From NCBI GenBank assembly GCA_036263035.1, contig DATAHR010000251.1, forward strand, positions 1-25,676: DNA of 25,676 nucleotides, in the 5' to 3' direction. Each line of letters opens with the position of its first letter. Position 1 is the first letter of the stretch. The position numbers were made by a program, and so were the translations under genes. The notes under the pieces are model-generated. The model was not told the origin of the DNA. It was given only the letters and a program-made list of their open reading frames with translations, and made no database searches. Positions 7,173-14,989 of this stretch are shown here, one piece after another. Source of the stretch: JAICYJ01 sp036263035 (GTDB taxonomy: Bacteria; Actinomycetota; Thermoleophilia; Gaiellales; JAICJC01).

Positions 7173-8317
7173 GCGTGCGCCACCCTCAGAGCGAGGAGCA
7201 GGAGCTGCTGGTCGAGGCGGTGCGCACCCTGGCCCGCGAGCAGATCGCGCCCCACGCGGCGGAGGTCGACAAGCGGGCCGAGTTCCCGTTCGGGGCGGTC
7301 GCGCTACTGCGTCAGAACGACGTCTTCGCGCTGGCCTTCGCGGAGGAGTACGGCGGCACCGGCACGGGCACCCTGACGTTCCTGCGCGCCGTCGAGGAGC
7401 TGTCGTACGCCGATGCGACCGTCGGGCTCGTGCTGGCGGTGCAGTCACTCGGGGCGATCGCGATCGAGCTGGCCGGGTCGCCGGAGCAGAAGCAGCGCTA
7501 CCTGCCCCGCTGGGCGAGCGGCGAGTGGATCAGCGCCTACGCGCTGACGGAGGCCGGCTCGGGGTCGGATGCCCGGGCGATGCGGACGACGGCCCGCCGC
7601 GAGGGCGGGGAGTGGGTGATCGACGGCAGCAAGCGGTTCATCACCAATGCCGGCGTCGCGGACACATATGTCGTGTTCGCCCGCACCGAGGACTCGATCT
7701 CGGCGTTCATGGTCGAGAAGGACGCCCCCGGGTTCTCGGTGGCGCGGATCGAGCCGAAGATGGGGATCAAGGGATCGACCACCGGCGAGCTGCTGTTCGA
7801 GGGCTGCCGTGTCCCGGCCGACGCGATCGTCGGCGATGAGGGCACGGGGTTCCGTACGGCGATGCGCGTGCTCGACCGCTCGCGCCCGGGCATCGGCGCC
7901 CAGGCGCTCGGTATCGCCCAGGCGGCGCTCGACTACGCCTTGCGCTACGCGGAGGAGCGCGAGACGTTCGGCAAGCCGCTCGCCGATCACCAGGGGATCC
8001 AGTTCATGCTCGCCGACATGGCGGTGAAGGTCGAGGCGAGCCGCGGCCTGCTCTACGACGTCGGCGTGATGCTCGACCAGGGGATCGACGGCTCGGAGCT
8101 GACCCGCGCCTCGGCCATGGCCAAGCTGATGTGCTCCGACACCGCCATGTCGGTCACGACCGACGCCGTGCAGATCCTGGGCGGGTACGGCTACATCGAG
8201 GAGTACCCCGTCGAGCGGATGATGCGCGACGCGAAGATCACGCAGATCTACGAGGGCGCGAACCAGATCCAGCGCCTTGTGATCGCCCGCGAACTGCGAC
8301 GGGGAGCCGGCTCGTAA
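7169..8317 (+). CDS. Acyl-CoA dehydrogenase (first copy)
   Basis: A FAD flavoenzyme that oxidises acyl-CoA to trans-2-enoyl-CoA and passes electrons to electron-transfer flavoprotein. The 382 residues have the full three-domain layout. Signatures include the flavin/substrate segment ALTEAGSGSDA, the middle beta-domain ending in FEGCRVP, the C-terminal REtFGKPLADHQ segment and QILGGYGYIEEYPVER. The likely catalytic base is E362 in YEGANQIQ, as in short/medium-chain members. Chain length cannot be assigned. It overlaps the M24 peptidase by ATGA, which suggests the acyl group comes from amino-acid breakdown (inference). A second family member lies at 22653-23792, also beside an aminopeptidase. 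Confidence 0.95.
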   Translation: MSVRHPQSEEQELLVEAVRTLAREQIAPHAAEVDKRAEFPFGAVALLRQNDVFALAFAEEYGGTGTGTLTFLRAVEELSYADATVGLVLAVQSLGAIAIELAGSPEQKQRYLPRWASGEWISAYALTEAGSGSDARAMRTTARREGGEWVIDGSKRFITNAGVADTYVVFARTEDSISAFMVEKDAPGFSVARIEPKMGIKGSTTGELLFEGCRVPADAIVGDEGTGFRTAMRVLDRSRPGIGAQALGIAQAALDYALRYAEERETFGKPLADHQGIQFMLADMAVKVEASRGLLYDVGVMLDQGIDGSELTRASAMAKLMCSDTAMSVTTDAVQILGGYGYIEEYPVERMMRDAKITQIYEGANQIQRLVIARELRRGAGS

Positions 8318-8369
8318 CTCCGATATCGAGTACGTCCGATGCGGTTGACAGGATCCCCCACCGGAGACG

Positions 8370-9671
8370 GTGCTGCATCCCGCTGCAACAGCTGTCCGCG
8401 TGGTCATGGGACTCTGCGCCCTCGCGCTGCTCGCCGTGGAGCCGGCCGGGGCGGCGCACCGCGTGCGCTCGACGTACGGTGCCTCGCACGCGTGCACCAG
8501 CGGGCAGGTGCGCTGCATGGCGCTGGTCCGCACGCACAACGGCCGGGCCATACACGCTGCGACGCCGGACCTCCTGCCATCGGGGATGGGCCCAACCGAT
8601 TACCACACCGCGTACCAGCTTCCCACCAAGACCCCGCTCGTGGCCGGGAGCACCACCGTCCACCGGCCGATCACCGTCGCCATCGTCGACGCCTGGGACT
8701 ACGGGTACGCGTACAACGACCTGACGAGGTACAGCCAGGCCTACGGCCTGCCGGTGCTGCCGAGGTGCTCGGCCACCGTCACCACGTCCTGCTTCCAGAA
8801 GATCAACATGGGGGCTCCCACCGGGTCCGCGCGCTCGACCGGGTGGTACATCGAGATGGACCTGGACATCCAGACGGTGCACGCCATCTGCCAGAACTGC
8901 AAGATCGTCCTGGTGGAGGCGGCGAGCGACGACGACGTGGTGATGGCGAACGCCGTGAACCGGGCGGCGCGGGCCGCATCGATCGTGTCGAACAGCTACG
9001 GCGCGTATGACATCGACGGCTCCCTCGGCTCGCTGGACGCCGCATACAACCATCCGAACAAGGCGATCGTCGTCTCGTCGGGCGACGCCGGCTACGACGT
9101 GTCCTGGCCGGCGGCCCTGAACACGGTCGTCACGGTTGGCGGCACGTCGCTGCACGTGAATCCGGACGGGAGCTACGCCGGTGAGACGGTCTGGGGCCCG
9201 CCCACCGTGCAGAACTCGGGCGGGACGGGGTCCGGGTGCGCGAACGGGGCGTCAGGTCTCTACCCGGCGATACCGGCGCGAGCGTTTCAGGCCGCGGTCG
9301 CGAACTGGGCCGCGACCGGCTGCGGGACGTCGCGCGGGGATAACGACGTCTCCGCCGTCGCAGATCCCGACACCGGCGCGGCCATCTACACCCACTGGGA
9401 CGGCTGGTGGACGGTCGGTGGCACAAGCCTCTCCGCTCCACTGATTTCCGCGGTGTTCGCGCTCAAGGGGAACGCGGCCAGCGTTCCCTACCCGGCGTCG
9501 CTGCTCTATGCGAAGGCTGGGACGACGGCATTCCACGACGTCACCAGCGGCTCGAACGACACCGGGATCACCCCGGTGCCGTGCAACCACACGACGACGG
9601 CCTGCGTTGCCGCGCCGGGCTACGACCTGCCCACCGGAGTGGGGACGCCGCACGGCATCGGCGGCTTCTGA
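8370..9671 (+). CDS. Secreted sedolisin-type serine-carboxyl peptidase (S53)
   Basis: An exported endopeptidase of the subtilisin fold; most S53 enzymes work at acidic pH. The 433-residue product has a signal peptide (about 1-28, ending EPAGAA). Visible catalytic residues are E162 and D166 in IEMDLD (the E-x3-D spacing of sedolisins), D239 in SSGDAGYD for the oxyanion site, and nucleophile S353 in VGGTSLSAP. The C-terminal FHDVTSGSND and GYDLPTGVGTP match the family calcium-site and closing motifs. The usual large N-terminal propeptide domain is reduced to about 70 residues, which is odd for S53 and suggests different activation. The start is uncertain: GTG 8370 has GGAGA just upstream, while ATG 8406 would shorten the signal peptide by 12 residues. 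Confidence 0.88.
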   Translation: MLHPAATAVRVVMGLCALALLAVEPAGAAHRVRSTYGASHACTSGQVRCMALVRTHNGRAIHAATPDLLPSGMGPTDYHTAYQLPTKTPLVAGSTTVHRPITVAIVDAWDYGYAYNDLTRYSQAYGLPVLPRCSATVTTSCFQKINMGAPTGSARSTGWYIEMDLDIQTVHAICQNCKIVLVEAASDDDVVMANAVNRAARAASIVSNSYGAYDIDGSLGSLDAAYNHPNKAIVVSSGDAGYDVSWPAALNTVVTVGGTSLHVNPDGSYAGETVWGPPTVQNSGGTGSGCANGASGLYPAIPARAFQAAVANWAATGCGTSRGDNDVSAVADPDTGAAIYTHWDGWWTVGGTSLSAPLISAVFALKGNAASVPYPASLLYAKAGTTAFHDVTSGSNDTGITPVPCNHTTTACVAAPGYDLPTGVGTPHGIGGF

Positions 9672-9680
9672 CCCCTCCAC

Positions 9681-9686
9681 TACGAT
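9681..9686 (+). promoter_or_regulatory. -10 element of the alkyltransferase gene
   Basis: TACGAT lies 7 nt before GTG 9694 with no Shine-Dalgarno between, the arrangement of a leaderless mRNA. It contains the upstream in-frame ATG (9685), so that ATG is unlikely to be translated if this promoter is used. Confidence 0.45.
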
Positions 9687-9693
9687 GCCACGC

Positions 9694-10215
9694 GTGTCCG
9701 CCGCGTCCCGCGTGATCGAGTCCCCCGTCGGCCCGCTGCTTCTGGTCGCTCGCGACGGCGGACTCGGCGAGCTGTGCATGACGCCGTTCGCACTGCCCGA
9801 GGACGACGAGCTTGCGCAGCCTGCAGATGCCGATGTGCTCGACGCCGCTGAGCGGCAGCTCGGCGAGTACTTCGAGGGTCGGCTGACCGCGTTCGACATC
9901 CCGCTCTCGCTGGATGGCACCGACTTCCAGCGCAGCGTCTGGGGCGAGCTCGTGAAGATTCCCTTCGGTGAGCGCATCAGCTACGGCGAGCTCGCCCGGC
10001 GCGTCGGCCGGCCCGGATCGGCCCGCGCCGTCGGCCTTGCGAACGGCCGAAACCCGGTGTCGATCATCGTTCCCTGCCACCGCGTGGTCGGCAGCGACGG
10101 CACGCTCACCGGCTACGGCGGCGGGCTCGACCGCAAGGCCTGGCTGCTCGACCACGAGGCGCGGCAGGGGCCGGGTCAGCTGGCCCTCGGGCTCGAAGCC
10201 TCCCTACCCGGTTGA
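9694..10215 (+). CDS. ogt: Methylated-DNA-[protein]-cysteine S-methyltransferase (Ogt/MGMT)
   Basis: A suicide DNA-repair protein that moves alkyl groups from O6-alkylguanine (and O4-alkylthymine) to its own cysteine. The 173 residues contain an N-terminal ribonuclease-like domain and the C-terminal DNA-binding domain. The latter includes FQRSVWGELVKIPFGERISYGELA, the helix-turn-helix arginine in GSARAVGLANGRNP, the acceptor cysteine in IIVPCHRV (C128) and GYGGGLDRKAWLL. The longer start at ATG 9685 is also in frame. GTG 9694 is preferred because TACGAT, which contains that ATG, looks like the -10. Its TGA overlaps the TTG start of the M48 protease, giving a two-gene operon. Confidence 0.94.
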   Translation: MSAASRVIESPVGPLLLVARDGGLGELCMTPFALPEDDELAQPADADVLDAAERQLGEYFEGRLTAFDIPLSLDGTDFQRSVWGELVKIPFGERISYGELARRVGRPGSARAVGLANGRNPVSIIVPCHRVVGSDGTLTGYGGGLDRKAWLLDHEARQGPGQLALGLEASLPG

Positions 10216-11297
10216 CCGCGACCGCCGCCGACCCGCTGCGCCAGCGGCAGGCCCATGCCTACAACCGGGCGCGCCGCCGCCTTTCCTGGGCCGATACGCT
10301 GGCCGGGCTTGGCTGCCTGATCGTCATCGTCGCCTGGGCCGACAGGCTCGGCGGCTGGGGATGCGTGATCGCGCTGGCCGTCGTCCTGCCGCTGATCTCG
10401 CTGCCCTTCGGGTACGCCGGGCACGTGCTGTCGCGCCGAAACGGCCTGTCCCGCCAGACGACCGGCGGCTGGCTGGCCGACCAGGCGAAGGCCCGCGCCA
10501 TCGGCCTCACGCTGGGCGCCGTCGCAGCGCTGGCGCTGCTCGGGCTGCAGCGTGCGTTCCCGACCTGGTGGCCCATTCCGGCCTGGGTCGGAGCGGTCGC
10601 GGTCACAGCCCTCCTCGCCGTCCTCTGGCCGGTGCTCCTGCTGCCGCTGTTCATCCGCAGCGAGCCGCTGTCCGACGGCCCGCTCGCCGATGCGCTGTGG
10701 GAGACGGTGCGGGTCACGGGCGTGCCGGTCAAGGACATGCGCCTCCTGCACATGGGCGAGAAGACCTCGGCCGCCAACGCGATGGTCGCCGGGATGGGGC
10801 CGACGCTTCGGGTCTATGTCGGCGACACGATCGGCGAGCAGGCGGACGCCGAGCTCGCGATCACCGACACCCGCCTCGTGCTCGCCCACGAGCTTGGCCA
10901 TCATGCCCACGGCGACACGTGGCGGCTGATGGGGTGGTCCGCCGTCGTGCTGGCCGTGGGAATGGCCGGCGCGTGGCTGGGCGTGCGCGAGCTGGCCCCT
11001 GACGGGCCCGGTCACCTCACCTCGCTGCCGTCATTCCTGCTCGGGTTCTCGCTCGCAACCGCGCTGGTGACGCCGCTCGGCGCCGCGTACTCGCGGCGGC
11101 TCGAGCGCGCGGCGGACGCCTACGCCGTGTCGGTCACCGGCGAGGGCGAGCGCTACGCGGAGACGTTCGAGCGCCTGGTCGACCAGAACCTGATGGAGCT
11201 GGAGCCGCCGCACCTGTGGCACACCCTGACGGCGTCGCACCCCATGCCGGCCGAGCGGATCGCGGCCGCCCGAGCCGCAGCCCCAGCCGGAACGTGA
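10212..11297 (+). CDS. Membrane-bound M48 metalloprotease (Ste24-like)
   Basis: An integral-membrane zinc protease of 361 residues, resembling the CaaX protease Ste24/HtpX group, which handles membrane-protein quality control or processing. Zinc ligands are visible as HELGHH (H226, E227, H230) and the glutamate of LERAADAYA (E298, with D302). The N-terminal HVLSRRNGLSRQTTGGWLADQAKA resembles the Ste24 cytosolic motif. Hydrophobic segments lie at about 28-45, 50-68, 97-112, 125-148, 242-257 and 273-292. The start is TTG 10212, overlapping the alkyltransferase stop by TTGA, so it is translationally coupled. Bacterial substrates of this group are mostly unknown. Confidence 0.9.
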   Translation: MTATAADPLRQRQAHAYNRARRRLSWADTLAGLGCLIVIVAWADRLGGWGCVIALAVVLPLISLPFGYAGHVLSRRNGLSRQTTGGWLADQAKARAIGLTLGAVAALALLGLQRAFPTWWPIPAWVGAVAVTALLAVLWPVLLLPLFIRSEPLSDGPLADALWETVRVTGVPVKDMRLLHMGEKTSAANAMVAGMGPTLRVYVGDTIGEQADAELAITDTRLVLAHELGHHAHGDTWRLMGWSAVVLAVGMAGAWLGVRELAPDGPGHLTSLPSFLLGFSLATALVTPLGAAYSRRLERAADAYAVSVTGEGERYAETFERLVDQNLMELEPPHLWHTLTASHPMPAERIAAARAAAPAGT

Positions 11298-11320
11298 CCG
11301 GTCGCGGGGTGGTGCAGGAA

Positions 11321-11430
11321 TAGACTTGGGCGGCGCGAACTGCGTCGCGATGCAGTTCGGAATCGGTTCAGCGGCCGAGGCGCTCGACGAGCGGACACGG
11401 CCGGATCTCTCGATCGTCGGAGGAGTTGCC
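11321..11430 (+). promoter_or_regulatory. parA-ftsZ operon leader: -10, hairpin and ribosome binding site
   Basis: TAGACT (11321-11326) is a plausible -10 with no good -35. A perfect 8-bp stem follows (CGAACTGC 11336-11343, GCAGTTCG 11352-11359, 8-nt loop), near the expected 5' end. The Shine-Dalgarno GGAGGAG (11419-11425) stands 5 nt before GTG 11431 and fixes the parA start. The leader would be about 100 nt, unlike the leaderless neighbours. Confidence 0.4.
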
Positions 11431-12183
11431 GTGGGGCAGGTGATCGCGCTCGCGAACCAAAAGGGGGGAGTCGCGAAGACCACCACCACGCTCAACCTCG
11501 GTGTCGCCCTGGTCGAGCGCGGCAAGCGGGTGCTGTGCGTCGACCTCGATCCCCAGTCGAACCTGACGATGAGCCAGGGGATCGACCCGGACGAGCTCGA
11601 TCGCACCATGTTCGACGTGCTCGTCCACAAGACGCCCCTCGAGGACGTGATCCAGCACCGCGAGGTCGACCTGGCCGCCTCGAGCATCGACCTGGCCGGC
11701 GCCGAGCTGGCCCTCTCGTCGATGATCGGTCGCGAGCGCGCCCTGCAGAAGGCGCTGCTGCCGGTGCGCGGGCTCTACGACTTCGTTTTGATCGACACGC
11801 CCCCGTCGCTGGGGCTGCTGACGATCAACGCCCTCACCTCTGCCGACGGCGTGATCGTGCCGGTGCAGTGCGAGTACCTCTCGCTGCGCGGGTTGATCCA
11901 GCTCGAGAACACCCTGACAATGATCAGGGAGAACCTGAATCCGGACGTCCGCATCCGCGGCATCCTGCCCACAATGTTCGACGGCCGCACGCTGCACTCG
12001 CGCGAGGCCGTCGAGATCCTGCAGGAGAACTTCGGCGACCTCGTGTTCGAGACCAAGATCCGCAAGACCATCCGCTACGCCGAGGCGCCCGTGAAGGGCA
12101 CATCCGTGCTCAAGTACGATTCCAAGGGCAAGGCCGCCCGCGCGTACCGTGAGCTGGCCGGAGAGGTACTACGAGATGGCTAA
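11431..12183 (+). CDS. parA: ParA/Soj-family partitioning ATPase
   Basis: A deviant Walker-A ATPase that forms ATP-dependent dimers on DNA and positions cargo such as chromosomes, plasmids or protein complexes. The 250 residues start MGQVIALANQKGGVAKTTTT. The signature lysine is in KGGVAKTT (11-18), Walker A' is VDLDPQSN and Walker B is DFVLIDTPPS. The later EYLSLRGLIQLENT and RYAEAPVKGTSVLKYD segments are typical of Soj-type ParA. The frame is open upstream to 11326, but GGAGGAG before GTG 11431 and the family start favour this start. No parB follows; instead it overlaps ftsZ by 8 bp (ATGGCTAA). Its cargo is therefore probably the division machinery rather than parS/ParB (inference). Confidence 0.95.
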   Translation: MGQVIALANQKGGVAKTTTTLNLGVALVERGKRVLCVDLDPQSNLTMSQGIDPDELDRTMFDVLVHKTPLEDVIQHREVDLAASSIDLAGAELALSSMIGRERALQKALLPVRGLYDFVLIDTPPSLGLLTINALTSADGVIVPVQCEYLSLRGLIQLENTLTMIRENLNPDVRIRGILPTMFDGRTLHSREAVEILQENFGDLVFETKIRKTIRYAEAPVKGTSVLKYDSKGKAARAYRELAGEVLRDG

Positions 12184-13408
12184 GCGCAACAGCATGCGGG
12201 ACGGGCCGCTGGCACAGCTGTTCAAGGCGACCGACGCGGCGCAGGGCGAGAAGCCCGAGGAGCCCGAGGAGCCGCCGCGCGCCCGCGCGAAGCCGAAGGC
12301 CGGGCCGGAGCCGGCACGGCCCCAGCTGATCGACCTTCCCGAGCAGGACGATGCCGCCTCGCGCTTCCGCCGGCCGGACGGCCAGCCGTACCTGGCGGTG
12401 ATCCGCGTCGTCGGCGTCGGCGGCGGCGGATGCAATGCCATCAACCGCATGATCGAGGCCGACGTCAAGGGCGTCGAGTTCATCGCGGTCAACACCGACA
12501 TACAGCAGCTGCAGATGTCCGACGCGCCGACGAAGATCCACATCGGTCGCGAGGAGACGCAGGGGCTCGGATCCGGTGCCGATCCCGAGGTCGGCCGCCG
12601 CGCCGCCGAGGCGAGCTACGACCGCATCAAGACGGTGCTCCGGGGATCCGACATGGTGTTCGTGACCGCCGGCGAGGGCGGCGGCACCGGCACCGGCGCC
12701 GCGCCCGTGATCGCCCGCATCGCGCGCGAGGTGGGCGCGCTGACGGTCGGCATCGTCACCTCCCCGTTCGGCTTCGAGGGATCCCGGCGCGGCCAGCAGG
12801 CGCGCGCGGGTGTCGAGGCGCTGCGCGATAACTCGGACACGGTCATCGTCATCCCCAACGACCGCCTGCTGCAGGTGCTCGAGAAGGGCACCACCCTGGT
12901 GGAGTCCTTCCGGATCGCCGACGACGTCCTGCGCCAGGGCGTGCAGGGGATCTGCGACCTGATCACGCTGCCCGGACTGATCAACCTCGATTTCGCCGAC
13001 GTCAAGGCCGTCATGTCGGGCGCCGGCACGGCGATGATGGGCATCGGCGTCGCCACCGGGCCAAACCGCGCCGCCGAGGCCGCAACCCGGGCCGTTCACA
13101 GCCCGCTGATCGACCACGAGGTGCGGGGGGCCCGCGGGATCCTGCTCTCGATCTCCGGCGGCAGCGACGTCTCGTTGCACGAGGTGAACGAGGCGGCGGA
13201 GATCGTGCGGGCCGCCGCGGACGACCGCACGAACATCATCTTCGGCGCCACGGTGGACGAGCAGCTGGCCGGGCAGATGTGGGTGACCGTCGTGGCCACC
13301 GGGTTCTCGCTAACCGGAACCCCGGGCACGGCGCAGGCCCGCGCCGACCGGCCGCAGACGCCGGCGCCCGACGACCTGCTCGAGCCGCCGAGCTTCCTGC
13401 AGGGGTAG
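12176..13408 (+). CDS. ftsZ: FtsZ with ~68-residue N-terminal extension
   Basis: The tubulin-like GTPase that polymerises into the division ring. The 410-residue protein has a complete core from about residue 71: VVGVGGGGCNAINRM, the GTP-binding AGEGGGTGTGAAP loop, NDRLLQ, and the catalytic T7 loop INLDFADVKAVM. The linker is short, and the C-terminal peptide DDLLEPPSFLQ resembles actinobacterial DD-x-PxFL tails. Residues 1-68 are unusual. They contain a basic/helical start (MAKRNSMRDGPLAQLF), an acidic Pro/Glu stretch, an Ala/Pro/Lys stretch and LIDLPE. Start choice does not explain this. GGAGAGG (12160-12166) precedes ATG 12176, and no ATG, GTG or TTG lies in frame between Met7 and residue 75. 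It overlaps parA and lacks dcw-cluster neighbours, so it may be a second ftsZ. Confidence 0.96.
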   Translation: MAKRNSMRDGPLAQLFKATDAAQGEKPEEPEEPPRARAKPKAGPEPARPQLIDLPEQDDAASRFRRPDGQPYLAVIRVVGVGGGGCNAINRMIEADVKGVEFIAVNTDIQQLQMSDAPTKIHIGREETQGLGSGADPEVGRRAAEASYDRIKTVLRGSDMVFVTAGEGGGTGTGAAPVIARIAREVGALTVGIVTSPFGFEGSRRGQQARAGVEALRDNSDTVIVIPNDRLLQVLEKGTTLVESFRIADDVLRQGVQGICDLITLPGLINLDFADVKAVMSGAGTAMMGIGVATGPNRAAEAATRAVHSPLIDHEVRGARGILLSISGGSDVSLHEVNEAAEIVRAAADDRTNIIFGATVDEQLAGQMWVTVVATGFSLTGTPGTAQARADRPQTPAPDDLLEPPSFLQG

Positions 13409-13414
13409 CCCCCC

Positions 13415-14989
13415 GTGCGCGGCGCGATCGCGGCGGGTCACGAGATGACCGCGCGCGCCGGCGCCGCGGCCCTCGCAGCCGGTGGCACCGCGGTCGACGC
13501 GGTGGTGGCCGCGGGCGTCATGTCCTGGGCCGCCGAATCGGCGCTGACGGGGCCCCTGGGAGGCGGATTCGTGCTGGTGCGGCCGGCGCACGGCCGCCCC
13601 TCGCTACTCGACGCCTTCACGGCCATTCCCGGGCGCGACCTGCCGGCCTCCCGGCGCCTGGTCGACGTCGAATCGGTGCTGGTGCCGTTCGACGAGCGGA
13701 CGACGCAGGTGTTCCACATCGGGCCGGCCACGTTCGCCGTCCCCGGCGTGCTCGCCGGCCTGCACGCCGCCCACCGCCGCTTCGGCAGGCTGCCCTGGCG
13801 CGACCTGCTGCTTCCCGCCGCCGAGGCGGCCGAGGCCGGCGTGCCGACGAACGCCGGACAGACGCGGGTGTTCGAGGCGATCCGCGTGATCCTCACGAGC
13901 ACCGCCGAGGCGCGCGGCGTCTTCGCGCCGAGCGGCCGGTACGTGGGGGAGGGCGACGTGATCCGCCAGCCGGAGCTCGCTGCGGCGATCGAGCGTGTCG
14001 CCGAGAGCGGCCCGGGTGAGCTGTACGGCGGCGAGCTGGGACGATCGGTGGTCGCGCACCAGGAGGCGACGGGCGGCCGTCTGACGATGGCCGACCTGCG
14101 TGCCTACCGGCCGATCTGGCGCCGCCCGCTGCGCACGCGGTATGGCGACGTCGAGCTCGCGACAAACGCGCCGCCGTCGAGCGGCGGCATCCTGATCGCC
14201 TACATGCTGGGCGTGCTGGAAGCCACGACGGCCGGGATGCGAGCCGGCGAGGCGCCCACGCTGCGGGCCCTGGCCGAGGCGATGCGAGCCGCGGGGCGGC
14301 GCCGCGACCGCGACTTCGCCCGGCTGCTCCACCGCGGCGGCCTGCCCGGACACCTCCTGTCCGCGGCATCGGTCGCGGCCGGCAGGGCCGAGGTGGCGGC
14401 CGCTTTGCGCGGCGCGCCGACGGCTGCCCCCGCGCTCGCGAGCGACCGTGGCACGACGCACATCTCCGTTGTTGACGGAAAAGGCAACGCAGCCGCGTTC
14501 ACCGCGTCGAACGGCAGCCACTCGGGCGTGTTCGTCCCCGGCACAGGGCTGCACCTGAACAACATGATGGGCGAGGAGGATCTTGCAGCCGGTCGACACC
14601 TGGGGCCCGGGACGAGGCTGACGAGCATGCAGGCGCCGACGATCCTCGAGCGCGAGGGGGACGTCCGGCTCGTCGTCGGCTCGAGCGGCTCGAACCGCCT
14701 GCGCTCGGCGATCGTGCAGGTGATCCGCAACGTCGTCGACCACGGCATGCCGGTGCAGGAGGCGGTGTCGTACCCGCGCGTCCACGTGGAGGGCGACCGG
14801 CTCGACTGCGAGGGCGGGCTCGACCCGGCCGAGCTCGAGCGGCTCGAGCGCTGGGGCGAACGGCTGGTCAGGTTCGAGGGGCTGAACCTCTACTTCGGCG
14901 GCGCGAATGCCGTCCTGTCGGAGGCCGATGGCACGCTCAGCGCGGCCGGCGACCCGCGGCGCTCGTGCTTCGGCCTCGTCCTCTCCTAG
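13415..14989 (+). CDS. Gamma-glutamyltranspeptidase family Ntn-hydrolase
   Basis: A self-processing N-terminal nucleophile hydrolase of the GGT family, which cleaves gamma-glutamyl or related amide bonds. The 524 residues include the large-subunit N-terminus (ALTGPLGGGFVLV), the autocleavage site DRGTTHISVVD with predicted nucleophile T347, and small-subunit segments NGSHSGVFVPGTGLHLNNMM and GSSGSNRLRSA. The classical DFRExxP motif with the gamma-glutamate-binding arginine is replaced by DAFTAIPG. The usual Gly-Gly of the oxyanion loop is Gly-Ser. It may therefore act on a different substrate, such as cephalosporin-acylase-like or glutathione analogues. No signal peptide is seen, so it is probably cytoplasmic. 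GTG 13415 lies 6 bp after ftsZ, so it is likely in the parA-ftsZ operon. The 3' end overlaps the convergent EamA gene. Confidence 0.88.
   Translation: MRGAIAAGHEMTARAGAAALAAGGTAVDAVVAAGVMSWAAESALTGPLGGGFVLVRPAHGRPSLLDAFTAIPGRDLPASRRLVDVESVLVPFDERTTQVFHIGPATFAVPGVLAGLHAAHRRFGRLPWRDLLLPAAEAAEAGVPTNAGQTRVFEAIRVILTSTAEARGVFAPSGRYVGEGDVIRQPELAAAIERVAESGPGELYGGELGRSVVAHQEATGGRLTMADLRAYRPIWRRPLRTRYGDVELATNAPPSSGGILIAYMLGVLEATTAGMRAGEAPTLRALAEAMRAAGRRRDRDFARLLHRGGLPGHLLSAASVAAGRAEVAAALRGAPTAAPALASDRGTTHISVVDGKGNAAAFTASNGSHSGVFVPGTGLHLNNMMGEEDLAAGRHLGPGTRLTSMQAPTILEREGDVRLVVGSSGSNRLRSAIVQVIRNVVDHGMPVQEAVSYPRVHVEGDRLDCEGGLDPAELERLERWGERLVRFEGLNLYFGGANAVLSEADGTLSAAGDPRRSCFGLVLS

Noticed and set aside
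7169..8317. Recent duplication of the acyl-CoA dehydrogenase genes
   Set aside because: The two proteins differ throughout outside family motifs, so they are old paralogues.
8345..8350. TTGACA resembling a consensus -35 before the sedolisin gene
   Set aside because: No TANNNT hexamer at 16-18 bp; spacing would place the -10 over the start codon.
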